DNA from: Dialister sp900541485
GTDB lineage: Bacteria; Bacillota; Negativicutes; Veillonellales; Dialisteraceae
Reading direction: 5' to 3'
DNA: 64,000 bases
NCBI GenBank assembly: GCA_965119665.1
Contig: OZ221974.1
Span: 868,001-932,000 of the forward strand
The notes under the pieces are model-generated. The model did no database searches and was not told where the DNA came from. It was given only the letters and a program-made list of their open reading frames with translations. Made by a program: the position numbers and the translations under genes. Position 1 is the stretch's first letter, and each line of letters opens with the position of its first letter. Below, piece after piece: positions 42,138-51,769 of this stretch.

Positions 42138-42635
42138 ATGTTTTTCGTTAAACCGCTGGGAGCGATCCTCGCTCTCGCTTTATGTCTGCCTGTCACAGGG
42201 CTTGCCGGGACACCGGAAAGAACGGCCGGCATGACATCTTCTGTAGGAAACCGGGAGGAAGAATTTCATTATTCTTCTTTATCTGCTTATGGAGAACCGG
42301 GGTATTCCCAATCTTCCACTTTATTTTTCAATGACGGATTCGAAAGACTGACCATTTTTGAAATGGAGCATCATGACGGACAGATGACCATCACAATCCG
42401 TCGGAATATGAACATTTTATGGAAGGGTACCTATTCCGTAAAATCTCCTTATTTTTCCGTACAACGCCATGACATCCTCGGGCATATCACCTTTGAAATT
42501 ACCGCCGGTGAGCATATTCTCTACGGCGAAATTGATAAGAATGACCGCTGGGATATTAAGGAAAAATCAAGGAAACAGAATGAAAAAGTACCTCTTCCTC
42601 TTTCAGAGCCGTCTTTAGCGGATAACCGACGGTAA
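42138..42635 (+). CDS. Hypothetical secreted protein
   Basis: The 165-residue protein has a clear signal peptide (FFVKPLGAILALALCLPVTGLAG, cleavage probably near residue 24; longer than quoted parts only described). The mature part is strand-rich (FNDGFERLTIFEMEHHDG, MTITIRRNMNILWKGTYSV, YFSVQRHDILGHITFEIT) and ends in a charged tail. No family recognised. AAGGGG lies 6 bases before the ATG. It is followed after 81 bases by a MarR-type regulator on the same strand. Confidence 0.72.
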   Translation: MFFVKPLGAILALALCLPVTGLAGTPERTAGMTSSVGNREEEFHYSSLSAYGEPGYSQSSTLFFNDGFERLTIFEMEHHDGQMTITIRRNMNILWKGTYSVKSPYFSVQRHDILGHITFEITAGEHILYGEIDKNDRWDIKEKSRKQNEKVPLPLSEPSLADNRR

Positions 42636-42716
42636 TCGGCCGATCGGTCTGTTTCTGTGCATAGTGCCGGTGACTGCGAATTTCCATGTTTTACGTTTTA
42701 CAGCCAGGTGATATTC

Positions 42717-43187
42717 ATGAAAAAACAAATCCATTTACACCCGAAGGACCTTGAAAAAAGCGACCAGATGGGTCTGACCTATAACCTGGGCCGGGCACAC
42801 AAGCGGATGCTTCTGAAGCAAACGAACATTATGAAAAAGTACGGTCTTACTGCCAGACAGGCACTGATCATTGCTTATTTATCGACTCACAAAAAAGAAG
42901 TGGTCACCCAGAAAGTGCTGGAGGATCATCTTCATCTGACCAATCCGACCATTACGGTCATGATTAAAACCATGATTAAAAAAGGGCTGATCAGAAAAGA
43001 GCGTCTTCCTGAAGATGCGAGAAAGTACCGGCTCTTCCTCACCGACAGGGCAAGAGAAGTAGAGGAAGTCAGTCACAGAGAAGCCATTGCCCTCGATCAA
43101 CGTTTCTATGCCGGTGTTTCCGACACAGACATGAAAGTATTCCAAGGGGTATTGAACAAAATACTGAAAAATCTGGACATGGCATAA
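42717..43187 (+). CDS. MarR family transcriptional regulator
   Basis: The 156-residue winged-helix protein includes MKKYGLTARQALIIAYL, the recognition region VLEDHLHLTNPTITVMIKTM and the wing RKERLPEDARKYRLFLTDRA. The start at 42717 follows AGGTGATATTC; the ATG 20 codons earlier has no site. It probably binds as a dimer to a palindromic operator, perhaps one of those at 41.9-42.0 kb. Ligand unknown. Confidence 0.9.
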   Translation: MKKQIHLHPKDLEKSDQMGLTYNLGRAHKRMLLKQTNIMKKYGLTARQALIIAYLSTHKKEVVTQKVLEDHLHLTNPTITVMIKTMIKKGLIRKERLPEDARKYRLFLTDRAREVEEVSHREAIALDQRFYAGVSDTDMKVFQGVLNKILKNLDMA

Positions 43188-43192
43188 AAAAT

Positions 43193-43222
43193 CACGCCGC
43201 TCTCAAAAAGGGCGGCGTTTTT
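43193..43222 (+). terminator. Terminator of the marR-type gene
   Basis: ACGCCGC/GCGGCGT stem followed by T5. Confidence 0.85.
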
Positions 43223-43261
43223 GTGTGCACTTTTACAGCGGATAGGGAAAGGGAATATAAA

Positions 43262-43500
43262 TTCTTTTTCCTTAGTGTCAGTTATTCCTGAAAAAAGTAA
43301 ATGTACATAGGTCGGAATCACTTTTTTGTGCCTGCTCCAACTTGCCCCTTCCGACGGCTACCTCCGCCACCTTAGCCAAGGCAAAGCGTCACACACACTT
43401 TTACAGCGTCGCTCCGCTCCTCGAAAAGTGGTTCGTTTGCCTCCCGTCATCCGGGGACGGCTTACGGTTCGTATTCTTTTCTTCTTAGGCAAAAAGTCAT
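43262..43500 (+). repeat. Dispersed repeat cluster, degenerate copy 5a
   Basis: It starts TTCTTTTTCCTTAGTGTCAG, lacks most of the first hairpin block, then has CTTGCCCCTTCCGACGGC (43344-43361), TACCTCCGCCACCTTAG, a fused TTTTACAGCGTCGCTCCGC (43398-43416) and CGGGGACGGCTTACGG. Blocks are spliced differently from other copies. First member of the 43.26-44.58 kb cluster; no gene is present in 43223-44692. Confidence 0.75.
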
Positions 43501-43539
43501 TTACTGTTTTTCGGCGATTAACTTATATAAAAACTATGA

Positions 43540-43955
43540 ATTCTTTTTTCCTTAGTCGTTCACTTCCCCCGAACGCGGTGGCAAGCGAATTGTGTTTTTA
43601 GGAGCGTAGCGACGCGAAAACACAATGAGACGCTTCGCCTTTGGCCGGGAAGTGCCGAGCCTGCGAGGCGATAGGGGCAAGTCTGCGTACACAGGTTAGA
43701 ATATGTAATACTTACAACCTCTGCCAGATTCTTACCGCTCCCGTTGGTCGGGTATGGCGTTTCACTCACTTTTACAGCGTCGCTTTGCTCCTCAAAAAGT
43801 GGTTCACTTGCCATCACTTCGTTAAAGAATGACGGGCAGGTATTTACTACCGTTTTGTAAGAAACTGTTTTTCATATCTGCTCACACTCGCCCCTTCTGT
43901 CAGCTCCGCTGACACCTTCCCCGACAAGCGGGGACGGCTTTTTAATGTGAATCAT
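43540..43955 (+). repeat. Dispersed repeat cluster, full copy 5b
   Basis: A full unit: CTTAGTCGTTCACTTCCCCC (43553 on), GAGGCGATAGGGGCAAG (43666-43682), ACCGCTCCCGTTGGTCGGG (43733-43751), CAGCGTCGCTTTGCTCC, AGAATGACGGGCAGG, then GTCAGC-TCC-GCTGAC hairpin (43908-43922) and the CCCCGACAAGCGGGG hairpin. The next copy repeats it with a 387-base offset in the central part. Confidence 0.85.
43577..43646. repeat. Palindromic insertion inside repeat copy 5b
   Basis: About 69 bases absent from the other copies split the first hairpin block. The insert is itself a long hairpin: ATTGTGTTTT (43589-43598) pairs with AAAACACAAT (43617-43626), with GCGT/ACGC in the loop and outer GGC-AAGCG / CGCTTCGCC arms. 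Confidence 0.7.
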
Positions 43956-43989
43956 TTAATTATTTTTGCTTTTTCTTATATAAAAAAAC

Positions 43990-44360
43990 ATAAATTCTTT
44001 TTTCTTTAGTCGTTCGCTTCCCCCGAACACGGAGGGAAGTGCCGAGCCTGCGAGGCGATAGGGGCAAGTCTGCGTACACAAGTTAAAACATTTAAATCTT
44101 GTTTCCTTTGCCAAATTCTTACCGCTCCCGTTGGTCGGGTATGGCGTTTCACTCACTTTTGCAGCGTCGCTTTGCTCCTCAAAAAGTGGTTCACTTGCCA
44201 TCACTTCGTTCAAGAATGACGGGCAGGTATTTACTACCGTTTTGTAAAAAAACTGTTTTTACCTTTCTGCTCCAACTTGCCCCTTCCGTCAACCTGTCAG
44301 CTGACACCTTCCCCGACAAGCGGGGACGGCTTACGGTTCGTATTCTTTTCTTTTTAGGTA
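43990..44360 (+). repeat. Dispersed repeat cluster, full copy 5c
   Basis: A full unit without the insertion: TAGTCGTTCGCTTCCCCC, GAGGCGATAGGGGCAAG (44055-44071), ACCGCTCCCGTTGGTCGGG (44121-44139), CAAGAATGACGGGCAGG, CCTTCCGTCAACCTGTCAGC (44284-44303) with TGACACC, and the CCCCGACAAGCGGGG hairpin. Confidence 0.85.
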
Positions 44361-44379
44361 AAAGTTAGTTAATACCATA

Positions 44380-44580
44380 CAGAAATGCAATTCACCCCTG
44401 CCGTCATTCTTGAGCGGTGGAAGTATGCGGATGAACAGAACGGAACCACAGCGTGATGAGTGATAGCGAAGAATCCGGCATAGGATAATCGCAAAAAGTG
44501 TATTTAACACCCGTATTCTTTGCCCGGATTCTTACCGCTCCCGTTCGTCGGGTATGGCTTTTTGATGTGAGTCATTTCCT
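44380..44580 (+). repeat. Dispersed repeat cluster, partial copy 5d
   Basis: It begins ACAGAAATGCAATTCACCCC, then GCCGTCATTCTTGAGCGGTGG (44400-44420), GCGAAGAATCCGGCATAGG (44467-44485) and ACCGCTCCCGTTCGTCGGG (44533-44551). Its left half matches copy 3 rather than 5b/5c, showing that blocks are shuffled. Confidence 0.75.
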
Positions 44581-44692
44581 TATTTTTTGTTTTTAACCGC
44601 TATTTCTTTCCCGGTGTATTATTTCCCTTGCCTGTAGTACTATATAGTAAATAGATACATACAGGGATATTTTTATTTTTCAAGGAGATTGT

Positions 44693-46120
44693 ATGAGAAA
44701 AACTAAAATTATCTGCACCATCGGTCCCCGCCAGGATGATTATGAAATCATGAAAAAAATGGCTCTTCAGATGGACGTTGCCCGTTTTAATTTTTCCCAC
44801 GGTACCCGGGAGAGCCACAAGGAAAAGCTTGTCATGCTCCGGAAAGCGGCTCTTGAAGCAGGCCGTCCCATCGCCGCCATGCTGGATACGAAAGGGCCGG
44901 AGATACGGACCGGTCTTCTGAAAGACCACCGTCCCCTGCTTCTTCAAAAAGGTGGCACCCTCGTACTCACTGCCGATGCGGAAAATGCGACGGACAAAGT
45001 TTTTATCAACTACTCCGCCATCCTCAAAGATATCCGCCCGGGACATCATATCCTCATTGATGACGGGCTGATTGACCTTGTCGTGAAAGACGTGAACGGC
45101 TGTGACATTTTGTGCGAAGTCATCAGCGGCGGCGAGCTGGGCGAGCAAAAAGGCGTGAACATACCGGACATTCCCGTCCGTCTTCCGGCGCTGACAGAAA
45201 AAGACAAAGAGGATATTCTTTTTGCCATAGAAAATGATTTCGACTTTATCGCCGCCTCTTTCGTCCGCGATGCTTCCTGCATTGAAGAAATACGCCGGAT
45301 TCTTTCGGAAAAAAACTCAAAAATTAAAATTATTGCCAAAATCGAATCTCAAGAGGGGGTAAAAAACTTCCATGAAATCGTTGTTGCCGCTGACGGTATC
45401 ATGATTGCCCGCGGAGATTTAGGGGTCGAAGTGAATCCGAAAATGCTCCCCCGTCTCCAGAAAGACATGATTAAGAAATGTAATTATGAGGGAAAGCTTG
45501 TCATCACGGCCACGCAGATGCTTGACTCAATGATCAGAAATCCCCGCCCGACCCGGGCCGAAGTCACCGATGTAGCCAATGCCATCGACGACGGGACCGA
45601 TGCCATCATGCTCTCCGGCGAAACGGCAAGCGGAAAATATCCCGTCGAGGCTCTGCAAATGATGGTTTCCATTGCCGAATTTACCGAACAATTCCATGAG
45701 TATGACCTTTTCCGCTACAGAGAAATGGAAGCGACCCTTTACGACAGTATTTCCAATACCACCTGTCGTGCCACCGTCACGGCGGCCCACGAACTCAAAG
45801 CGGCGGCTGTCATCGCTCCCACCATTTCGGGAAATACGGCTCTTCTCCTCTCGAAGTACCGCCCCGATGTAGATGTTTTTGCTCTGTCGCCCGATGAAAT
45901 CACGGTCCGTCAGATGATGCTCTTCTGGGGTGTCCGCCCGCTTTTGGCGCCCCGTTACGAATCGACAGACATCATATTTGAGAAATCCATAGAAAAATTG
46001 CAGAACGAAGGCTACATCAAGAAAAACGACCTCTGTGTCATCACCGCCGGTATTTTCTCGGGAAATCTGAAAAAAAGAAAATCCGCCGCCACAAACATCA
46101 TGCGCATCATGGAAGTATAA
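44693..46120 (+). CDS. pyk: Pyruvate kinase
   Basis: The 475-residue glycolytic enzyme transfers phosphate from phosphoenolpyruvate to ADP. It shows KTKIICTIGPRQDDYE at the start, NFSHGTRESH, LDTKGPEIRTG, the signature IIAKIESQEGVKNF with catalytic Lys, and IMIARGDLGVEV with the metal-binding Glu/Asp; the C-terminal allosteric domain ends ATNIMRIMEV. Length is that of the short form without a PEP-utiliser domain. CAAGGAG precedes the ATG. Confidence 0.95.
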   Translation: MRKTKIICTIGPRQDDYEIMKKMALQMDVARFNFSHGTRESHKEKLVMLRKAALEAGRPIAAMLDTKGPEIRTGLLKDHRPLLLQKGGTLVLTADAENATDKVFINYSAILKDIRPGHHILIDDGLIDLVVKDVNGCDILCEVISGGELGEQKGVNIPDIPVRLPALTEKDKEDILFAIENDFDFIAASFVRDASCIEEIRRILSEKNSKIKIIAKIESQEGVKNFHEIVVAADGIMIARGDLGVEVNPKMLPRLQKDMIKKCNYEGKLVITATQMLDSMIRNPRPTRAEVTDVANAIDDGTDAIMLSGETASGKYPVEALQMMVSIAEFTEQFHEYDLFRYREMEATLYDSISNTTCRATVTAAHELKAAAVIAPTISGNTALLLSKYRPDVDVFALSPDEITVRQMMLFWGVRPLLAPRYESTDIIFEKSIEKLQNEGYIKKNDLCVITAGIFSGNLKKRKSAATNIMRIMEV

Positions 46121-46137
46121 TTTCATCAGAACAATCA

Positions 46138-46178
46138 AAAACCCTTATGACCGCAACCACCGCCATAAGGGTTTTCTT
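46138..46178. terminator. Terminator between pyk and the aldo/keto reductase
   Basis: AAAACCCTTATG/CATAAGGGTTTTC stem in the gap between converging genes, flanked by A- and T-rich runs. Confidence 0.85.
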
Positions 46179-46183
46179 TATTT

Positions 46184-47059
46184 TTATTTCTTTTCCAACT
46201 TTCCGCCGTAAACGGGGAAACGTCCGAACTCACCGTAGTCTTTTATTTTTTCCAAATGTATCAGCAGGTCCATATCCTCTTTTGAAATCGTGAAATCAAT
46301 ATCTGCATTTTCTTTCATCCGCAAAGGCGATGTCGTCTTCGGAAGAACCACCGTATCCAGCTGCCAGTCGTAACGGATACAGAGCTGTGCCACCGTCACT
46401 TTATACTTTTCCGCCATTTCGCAAAGCACCTTGTTCTTCAGCGCCTCTCCGTGGGCAATCGGCGAATATGCTTCCACCACAATATCCCGTTTCCTGCAGA
46501 AATCAATGAGTGCGAGCGGTGTATTTCCCGCATGGCAGAGAATCTGATTCACCATCGGCTTGATACGGGCAGTTTCCAAAATATTTTCCAAATCCTTCTC
46601 CAGGAAATTGGAGACACCGATAGCTTTCACTTTTCCGCTCTCGTACGCCTCTTCCAACGCCCGCCAGACTTCCCTGTTTTCCTTTTCGTAACGGTATTCC
46701 GATTGGTTCACTTCCGTCCACGGCTGGGGCGAATGGATAATCATCAAATCCAGATAAGAAAGTCCCATTTTTTCCAGCGTTCCGTCAATAGATTCCTTGG
46801 CCGCTTCATAGCTTTTATACTCTGCCGCCACTTTCGAGGTGACAAAAATTTCCTCCCGTCCGAGACCGCAGGAAAGAAGACCTTCCCCGACACCCCGCTC
46901 ATTTCTGTACGTCTGGGCGGTATCGATATGGCGGTACCCGATTTTCACCGCCGACCGCACCGCCTCAGCGGCCTCGCCGTCTTTAATAAACCAGGTTCCC
47001 AGTCCCAGCTTGGGAATCTTTTTTTCGTTATGCAAAGATAATGTTTCATCAAATATCAT
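46184..47059 (-). CDS. Aldo/keto reductase
   Basis: The 291-residue NADPH-dependent (beta/alpha)8 oxidoreductase has the catalytic tetrad in place: Asp and Tyr in GYRHIDTAQTYRNE, Lys in FVTSKV, His in LDLMIIHSPQPW. The cofactor-binding end (VVLPKTTSPLRMKEN) is normal. It probably reduces aldehydes or 2,5-diketo-gluconate-type substrates; the true one is unknown. The start is MIFDETLSL (47059), 6 bases after AAGGAGGG; the ORF continues upstream without a site. Confidence 0.92.
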   Translation of the reverse strand: MIFDETLSLHNEKKIPKLGLGTWFIKDGEAAEAVRSAVKIGYRHIDTAQTYRNERGVGEGLLSCGLGREEIFVTSKVAAEYKSYEAAKESIDGTLEKMGLSYLDLMIIHSPQPWTEVNQSEYRYEKENREVWRALEEAYESGKVKAIGVSNFLEKDLENILETARIKPMVNQILCHAGNTPLALIDFCRKRDIVVEAYSPIAHGEALKNKVLCEMAEKYKVTVAQLCIRYDWQLDTVVLPKTTSPLRMKENADIDFTISKEDMDLLIHLEKIKDYGEFGRFPVYGGKLEKK

Positions 47060-47157
47060 AGTATCCCTCCTTAATTCTATTGTATAAAAAAGAAATACTG
47101 GGAGCAAATAAAAGCAGCCTGTATTTTAAAATTCCATATACAAGAAAAGATGGAAAT

Positions 47158-47206
47158 GAAAAAGTGCCTGTCCCTATCACTTTCGGGGCAGACACTTTTT
47201 CATTTC
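47158..47206. terminator. Terminator at the end of the metal-uptake region
   Basis: AAAAAGTG-CTG-CCC ... GGG-CAG-CACTTTTT stem with two mismatches, 54 bases past the third TonB receptor stop, able to work on both strands. Confidence 0.82.
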
Positions 47207-47259
47207 AGTTTATCAGAAAATCACCTCAGTGATGTCTCTGCTTTTCTTATTCTTTCTTT

Positions 47260-49419
47260 TTAGAATGCAAAACGGGCAGAAAGCATGAATGTTCTCGGCA
47301 TGGAAAGACCGAATGTGGTAGAGCTTCCTCTTCCCATCCAGTAGTCTTTATTTGTCAGGTTATAGCACATAGCGGTAAGTGCTACGGGAACGCTTCCGAG
47401 CTGTGTCCTGTATTTCACACCCAAGTCAAATGTGGTGTAAGACGGAATCTTTGTTGCCTTGGATGGAGATTTAGGGTTGTCTATCTGAGCCTCTCCGCAC
47501 CAAACCATACGGCCTATGATGTCTAAATTATCATCCGCTTCATAAACAAGTCCGAGAACGCCGCTCCAGTCTGCTACGCCATTGACGAAACGTCCGTCAT
47601 TGGCACCGTCCTTTGTCTTTGTTCTCTTTGCATCAAGATACATAAGACCGCCGGTTACCGTCCATTTCGGAGCCAGTTTTCCGTTGACCGTCCATTCTAC
47701 GCCCTTAAACTTCTCTCTTCCGTCAGCTTTACGGAGATATTTATCATTTCCCTGCGCTATATCAATCATGCTCTGCTGGTTGATATTGAAATAGCTGAGC
47801 GTCGTCAGAAGTCCGCCGACCTGATACTTGACGCCTACTTCTCTTTGTTTGCTCTTTGAGGGAGACAGTGTTTCGCCTTTGTTGATATATTTGTCATCCG
47901 TCACTACGGCACCGCGGGAAACACTTTGCGTTTGTCCCGCATAAAGAGACATATCATCGGTGACTTTGTAGGAAACACCGAAAGTGGGCAGCCAGTCATT
48001 GTTTTTAAAATGTTCATTCTTTGCATTGTTTGTGAAGTTTTCATGCTTCCGTGATAAAGCAAGAAGTACATTCCATCTGTCAAATTTCATGCTGTCGGCT
48101 ACGGTAATTCCCGTATTGACTTCCGTCCAGAAAAGTTTGGTCGGTCGTAATTCCGGAATATAGAATGTATCTTTGTAAGCAATGCCGTCATAAAGATTGC
48201 CGATGATATTTCCTTTAGCACTGTTGTGGCTGTCATTCCAGTATTTCGCCCAGGTGCGGTCGATAGCAAAGGACAGATTGTGTTCTACATTCCCTGTATA
48301 AACTTTCCCTTTGACACCGGTTTGGATATAGGAGTTATTTCCCGACTCGTTTTGTGCGTTTGCTACATTGGATTCCATGAAGTTTCCTTTTTCATCAAAC
48401 TTCAGATTCGCACTTGAGTTGTACTTATTCCCGCTTCTACGGTTAATGCCCCAGTTGGTAAACCACTGCCAGTTATCATTGATTGCTTTTTCGTGATTGA
48501 CCGTCATGACCCAGCCGTACATCCATTTTGTCGTTCCCTTGAAATCGTAATCCGTATTCGAATTGGGAGCGGCAGGAAGTACATCGCCGGTGCCGCCATA
48601 AGTGAACCAACGCTGTCCTTTATTGACTCTCAAATCGAACGAACCGGCGAAAATATTAATTTCCGACGTTTTTCCTTTGCGGTCCAAATTGACAAAAATG
48701 TTCTTTTCTTCTTTTTCCGCATTTTTAAGAGACATATCGCCGCTCATGTATTCGCCCATCACGCGAATGCCCCATTCTCCGGCTCTTCTTCCTATATCGA
48801 TAAATTCGCCCAGATTGCTTCTGCCGGAGAAAGTCTGCGTATAGTGGGTGATATCTTCTTTGCCCGCTCTTTTCGTAACGACATTGATTGTTCCCGGTGC
48901 AGGAGTTGCCCCGCCGTTCGTTCCGTTATTCGACATGCTGACACCATTGACACCAGCATTCGGTCCGGAGGTGATATCCATTCTTTCGATGGTGTGGGAT
49001 ACCGGTCCGTTGAACTGGTAATACAGACTCGGAATGCCGTTCAGCATGATGTGATTTCCGTTCATATTGATTCCGCGCATGGAGAAATCGGTGTACATCG
49101 GAGATGTCGTGCTGGAACGGATAGACGGATTATTGGAAAGCACATTGGCAAGCGGCTGTGATGCATCATGGAACGTGTCCAAAGTCTTAGAGGTCATACT
49201 CATTTCGGAGTACGGAATTTCCATAACGCTCTGATTGCCCAAAATCCCCAACTTAGCAGTGGAATTGACAAGCCCCCCCGGTAAAGTTCTGACAACGCCT
49301 TCTCTGTCGGCGGTCACCGTCACTTCGTCCAATTCATACGTAGCACTTGCGTTCATAACGCTTGCACCTGTTGCAGCCACAGCGGTTATCAATGCGGCAG
49401 CCAACATTTTTTTCTTCAT
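47260..49419 (-). CDS. TonB-dependent outer-membrane receptor (receptor C)
   Basis: The 719-residue protein has a Sec signal (MKKKMLAAALITAVAATGAS ... NASA), a TonB box-like DEVTVTADR, a plug domain (about 40-180: NNPSIRSSTTSPMYTDFSMRG, MNGNHIMLNGIPS, NGGATPAPGTINVVTKRA) and a 22-strand barrel ending FMLSARFAF with the terminal Phe. It imports a metal complex using TonB energy. GAGAGGATATTTTTCT precedes the ATG. GC content is that of the chromosome, unlike the AT-rich receptor just upstream. Paralogue of the other two receptors. Confidence 0.9.
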   Translation of the reverse strand: MKKKMLAAALITAVAATGASVMNASATYELDEVTVTADREGVVRTLPGGLVNSTAKLGILGNQSVMEIPYSEMSMTSKTLDTFHDASQPLANVLSNNPSIRSSTTSPMYTDFSMRGINMNGNHIMLNGIPSLYYQFNGPVSHTIERMDITSGPNAGVNGVSMSNNGTNGGATPAPGTINVVTKRAGKEDITHYTQTFSGRSNLGEFIDIGRRAGEWGIRVMGEYMSGDMSLKNAEKEEKNIFVNLDRKGKTSEINIFAGSFDLRVNKGQRWFTYGGTGDVLPAAPNSNTDYDFKGTTKWMYGWVMTVNHEKAINDNWQWFTNWGINRRSGNKYNSSANLKFDEKGNFMESNVANAQNESGNNSYIQTGVKGKVYTGNVEHNLSFAIDRTWAKYWNDSHNSAKGNIIGNLYDGIAYKDTFYIPELRPTKLFWTEVNTGITVADSMKFDRWNVLLALSRKHENFTNNAKNEHFKNNDWLPTFGVSYKVTDDMSLYAGQTQSVSRGAVVTDDKYINKGETLSPSKSKQREVGVKYQVGGLLTTLSYFNINQQSMIDIAQGNDKYLRKADGREKFKGVEWTVNGKLAPKWTVTGGLMYLDAKRTKTKDGANDGRFVNGVADWSGVLGLVYEADDNLDIIGRMVWCGEAQIDNPKSPSKATKIPSYTTFDLGVKYRTQLGSVPVALTAMCYNLTNKDYWMGRGSSTTFGLSMPRTFMLSARFAF

Positions 49420-49533
49420 AGAAAAATATCCTCTCTAAAAAAACAATAAAATAGTAGTATATGGATATCCGGAAAGAGTGGAGTTTTCTGTTGTTTTCTC
49501 GACTTTCCCGATTATTCCCTTTAACTTTCCCAA

Positions 49534-51735
49534 CTATAGCCTGAATTGTGCTGAAGCTATAAAGGTTCTCGGATTAGAAACAATCACAGTATCTACTCCC
49601 GACTTAGCAATCCAATAATCTTTCCCCAGCAAGTTATAGCAAGTAATTCCTAACGTTACTGGAGTATGTGATATAAATGTCTTATATTTAACCCCAAGAT
49701 CAAAAGTCGTATAAGAAGGTACTTTAAGGGAATTTGTAATGTCTGAATCCCAAATTTCTGAAGAGCCATTATAAATCATTCTTCCGAAAGCACTTATTTT
49801 TTCATTTGCTTCATATTCTAAAGCAAGAACAGCATTCCATTTTGAGGCACCGCTGATTCGTCTTCCATTTAAGATTTCTTTCGCTGCGTTATTATGCTTT
49901 GCATCCAAGTACATAATTCCGCCCATAATATTCCATTTCGGTGCAACTTTCCCATTAACTGATAATTCAATGCCTTCGTATTTATCTTCACCATTCTGGC
50001 GCAAGTATAATTTTCCTTTTTCTGTAACATCAATATTTCCGGCTTTTTTAATTTCAAAATAGGATAATGATGTCAGCAAATCATTTTTTAAATATTTAAC
50101 CCCCACTTCATTCTGCTTTGTTTTAGCTGCCGGCAAAATTTCATTGACATTCGTATATTTACTGGAAACAACTGATTCCATATTAAAACTTTCCGAATGG
50201 GAAGCATAGAAAGACAGGTTTTCATTAGGACTATAAAGAATTCCGTACGTAGGGCAAGCAGCATGACTGGAAGCCGTCTGAGTAACATTTCCTTTTTTAT
50301 CATAAGTATAAGTCTTGGAATGATTATTAAAGTATCCCAATAACACGCTTAATTTACCATATTCGATATGATCATTAATTGACCAGGACCAACGTCTGGA
50401 CCGGGAACCTAAAGTTTTCCACTTCACCTGATCCGCCTTGTAATTCATCCATTCCCCGTCCGGTACCCCCGTATAAATATTACCATCCGGAGTGTTAAAC
50501 AGTTGGTTGGCCTGATCTGTTTTATCCAAATTTCTATAGTTATCATACCATGATTTATCTAATGATATGACTAAATTATGCTTTACTTTACCTGTATGTT
50601 GAATCCCTGACAACCCTATTTGTCCGTAATAAGTAGTAATCGGGAAATTTTGTACCCAATTTAATGCTTTAAAATCTCCGTTTTTATTGGTAATAAAATA
50701 TTTACTGCTTTTAGAGTTAACATTATTAAACAGGTCATACCGGTTATATCCGGTATTAAGGAAAACCTTCCAATCATCAGAAATTTTTTGTTCGTGATTT
50801 AATGTCACTGCCCAATCATCATACTCAAATTCAAATCCTTTAAAGCTAAAATTATCTGATGACTTCGGTGCTTTAATGACTTCTTTCAAATTTTTAAAAT
50901 CCTCACCTTTAAATCCAAACCAGCGGTGACCATTTTCCTGCTTTGAATAAAAATAGCCCATAAATAAATTAGTATAGCTATTATCTGTTTTGTGGTCGAT
51001 ATTAACGGTGATATCCTGATTATTCAGTTTTTCTTTTTTTATAGAAGTTTCTCCGGAAATATGTTCCGCATTAATACGTATCCCCCACTCTTCATTTTTC
51101 CCTGAACGCAGGCTGACATCTAAATATTTTCCAAATAAGCTTTTCCCACTTAATGTCGCTGTAGCATCTATAAATTTTTCTGTTGCTCTTTTACTTACCA
51201 TATTCACAATGCCACCCGCTGATTCATTGGCTGCCGTACCGGTAATGCCTTTATTTGGCCCGGCAATGACTTCTATTCTTTCTACAAAATTAACAGGTGT
51301 GTTCGCTTGTTTAAACATACCCGGGATACCATTTAAATACATTTGATAGCCGTTTAGATTCTGTCCTCTGATGGAGAAGTCATTATACATAGTACAACCG
51401 CTTGTTTTAACTGAAGGCATATTTTGAATAACTCCATTAATCGGTTGACTGGGATCTCCATAGTCATGAATTGCTTTTTCCGTAAAGCTTTTCCCCGTAA
51501 AGGGTGCTTTCATTGTATCAGTCATTCCTAAATAGCCCATACTGACACCTGAATGTGTATATCCGTCTGCCATAACTTTGGGTGTTTGACCTATGCTTAT
51601 CCGGTCAGGACGGTTACCTAAAACGATAACTTCATCTAAGGCATACTCCGGTCTGGTCTCATTAGCAGCCACTTCTGCGGTGCAAAAAAATCCAAGACTC
51701 ATTGCTATCCCTGCTACAAGAATTTTTTTATTCAT
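49534..51735 (-). CDS. TonB-dependent outer-membrane receptor (receptor B, AT-rich)
   Basis: The 733-residue receptor has a signal peptide (KILVAGIAMSLGFFCTAEVAA), the TonB box-like LDEVIVLGNRP, a plug (PSVKTSGCTMYNDFSIRG, YQMYLNGIPGMF, NESAGGIVNMVSKRA) and a barrel ending FIASAQFRL. It lies 34 bases after the siderophore-type binding protein gene and shares its low GC, so it is the probable outer-membrane partner of that ABC system. GAGGAGGTTTTAAT precedes the ATG. Confidence 0.9.
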   Translation of the reverse strand: MNKKILVAGIAMSLGFFCTAEVAANETRPEYALDEVIVLGNRPDRISIGQTPKVMADGYTHSGVSMGYLGMTDTMKAPFTGKSFTEKAIHDYGDPSQPINGVIQNMPSVKTSGCTMYNDFSIRGQNLNGYQMYLNGIPGMFKQANTPVNFVERIEVIAGPNKGITGTAANESAGGIVNMVSKRATEKFIDATATLSGKSLFGKYLDVSLRSGKNEEWGIRINAEHISGETSIKKEKLNNQDITVNIDHKTDNSYTNLFMGYFYSKQENGHRWFGFKGEDFKNLKEVIKAPKSSDNFSFKGFEFEYDDWAVTLNHEQKISDDWKVFLNTGYNRYDLFNNVNSKSSKYFITNKNGDFKALNWVQNFPITTYYGQIGLSGIQHTGKVKHNLVISLDKSWYDNYRNLDKTDQANQLFNTPDGNIYTGVPDGEWMNYKADQVKWKTLGSRSRRWSWSINDHIEYGKLSVLLGYFNNHSKTYTYDKKGNVTQTASSHAACPTYGILYSPNENLSFYASHSESFNMESVVSSKYTNVNEILPAAKTKQNEVGVKYLKNDLLTSLSYFEIKKAGNIDVTEKGKLYLRQNGEDKYEGIELSVNGKVAPKWNIMGGIMYLDAKHNNAAKEILNGRRISGASKWNAVLALEYEANEKISAFGRMIYNGSSEIWDSDITNSLKVPSYTTFDLGVKYKTFISHTPVTLGITCYNLLGKDYWIAKSGVDTVIVSNPRTFIASAQFRL

Positions 51736-51769
51736 ATTAAAACCTCCTCAACATAAAACTTTTGACTTT

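Noticed and set aside
43188..44692. CRISPR array in the repeat cluster
   Set aside because: Units are hundreds of bases long, shuffled, and not separated by uniform unique spacers; no cas genes are nearby.
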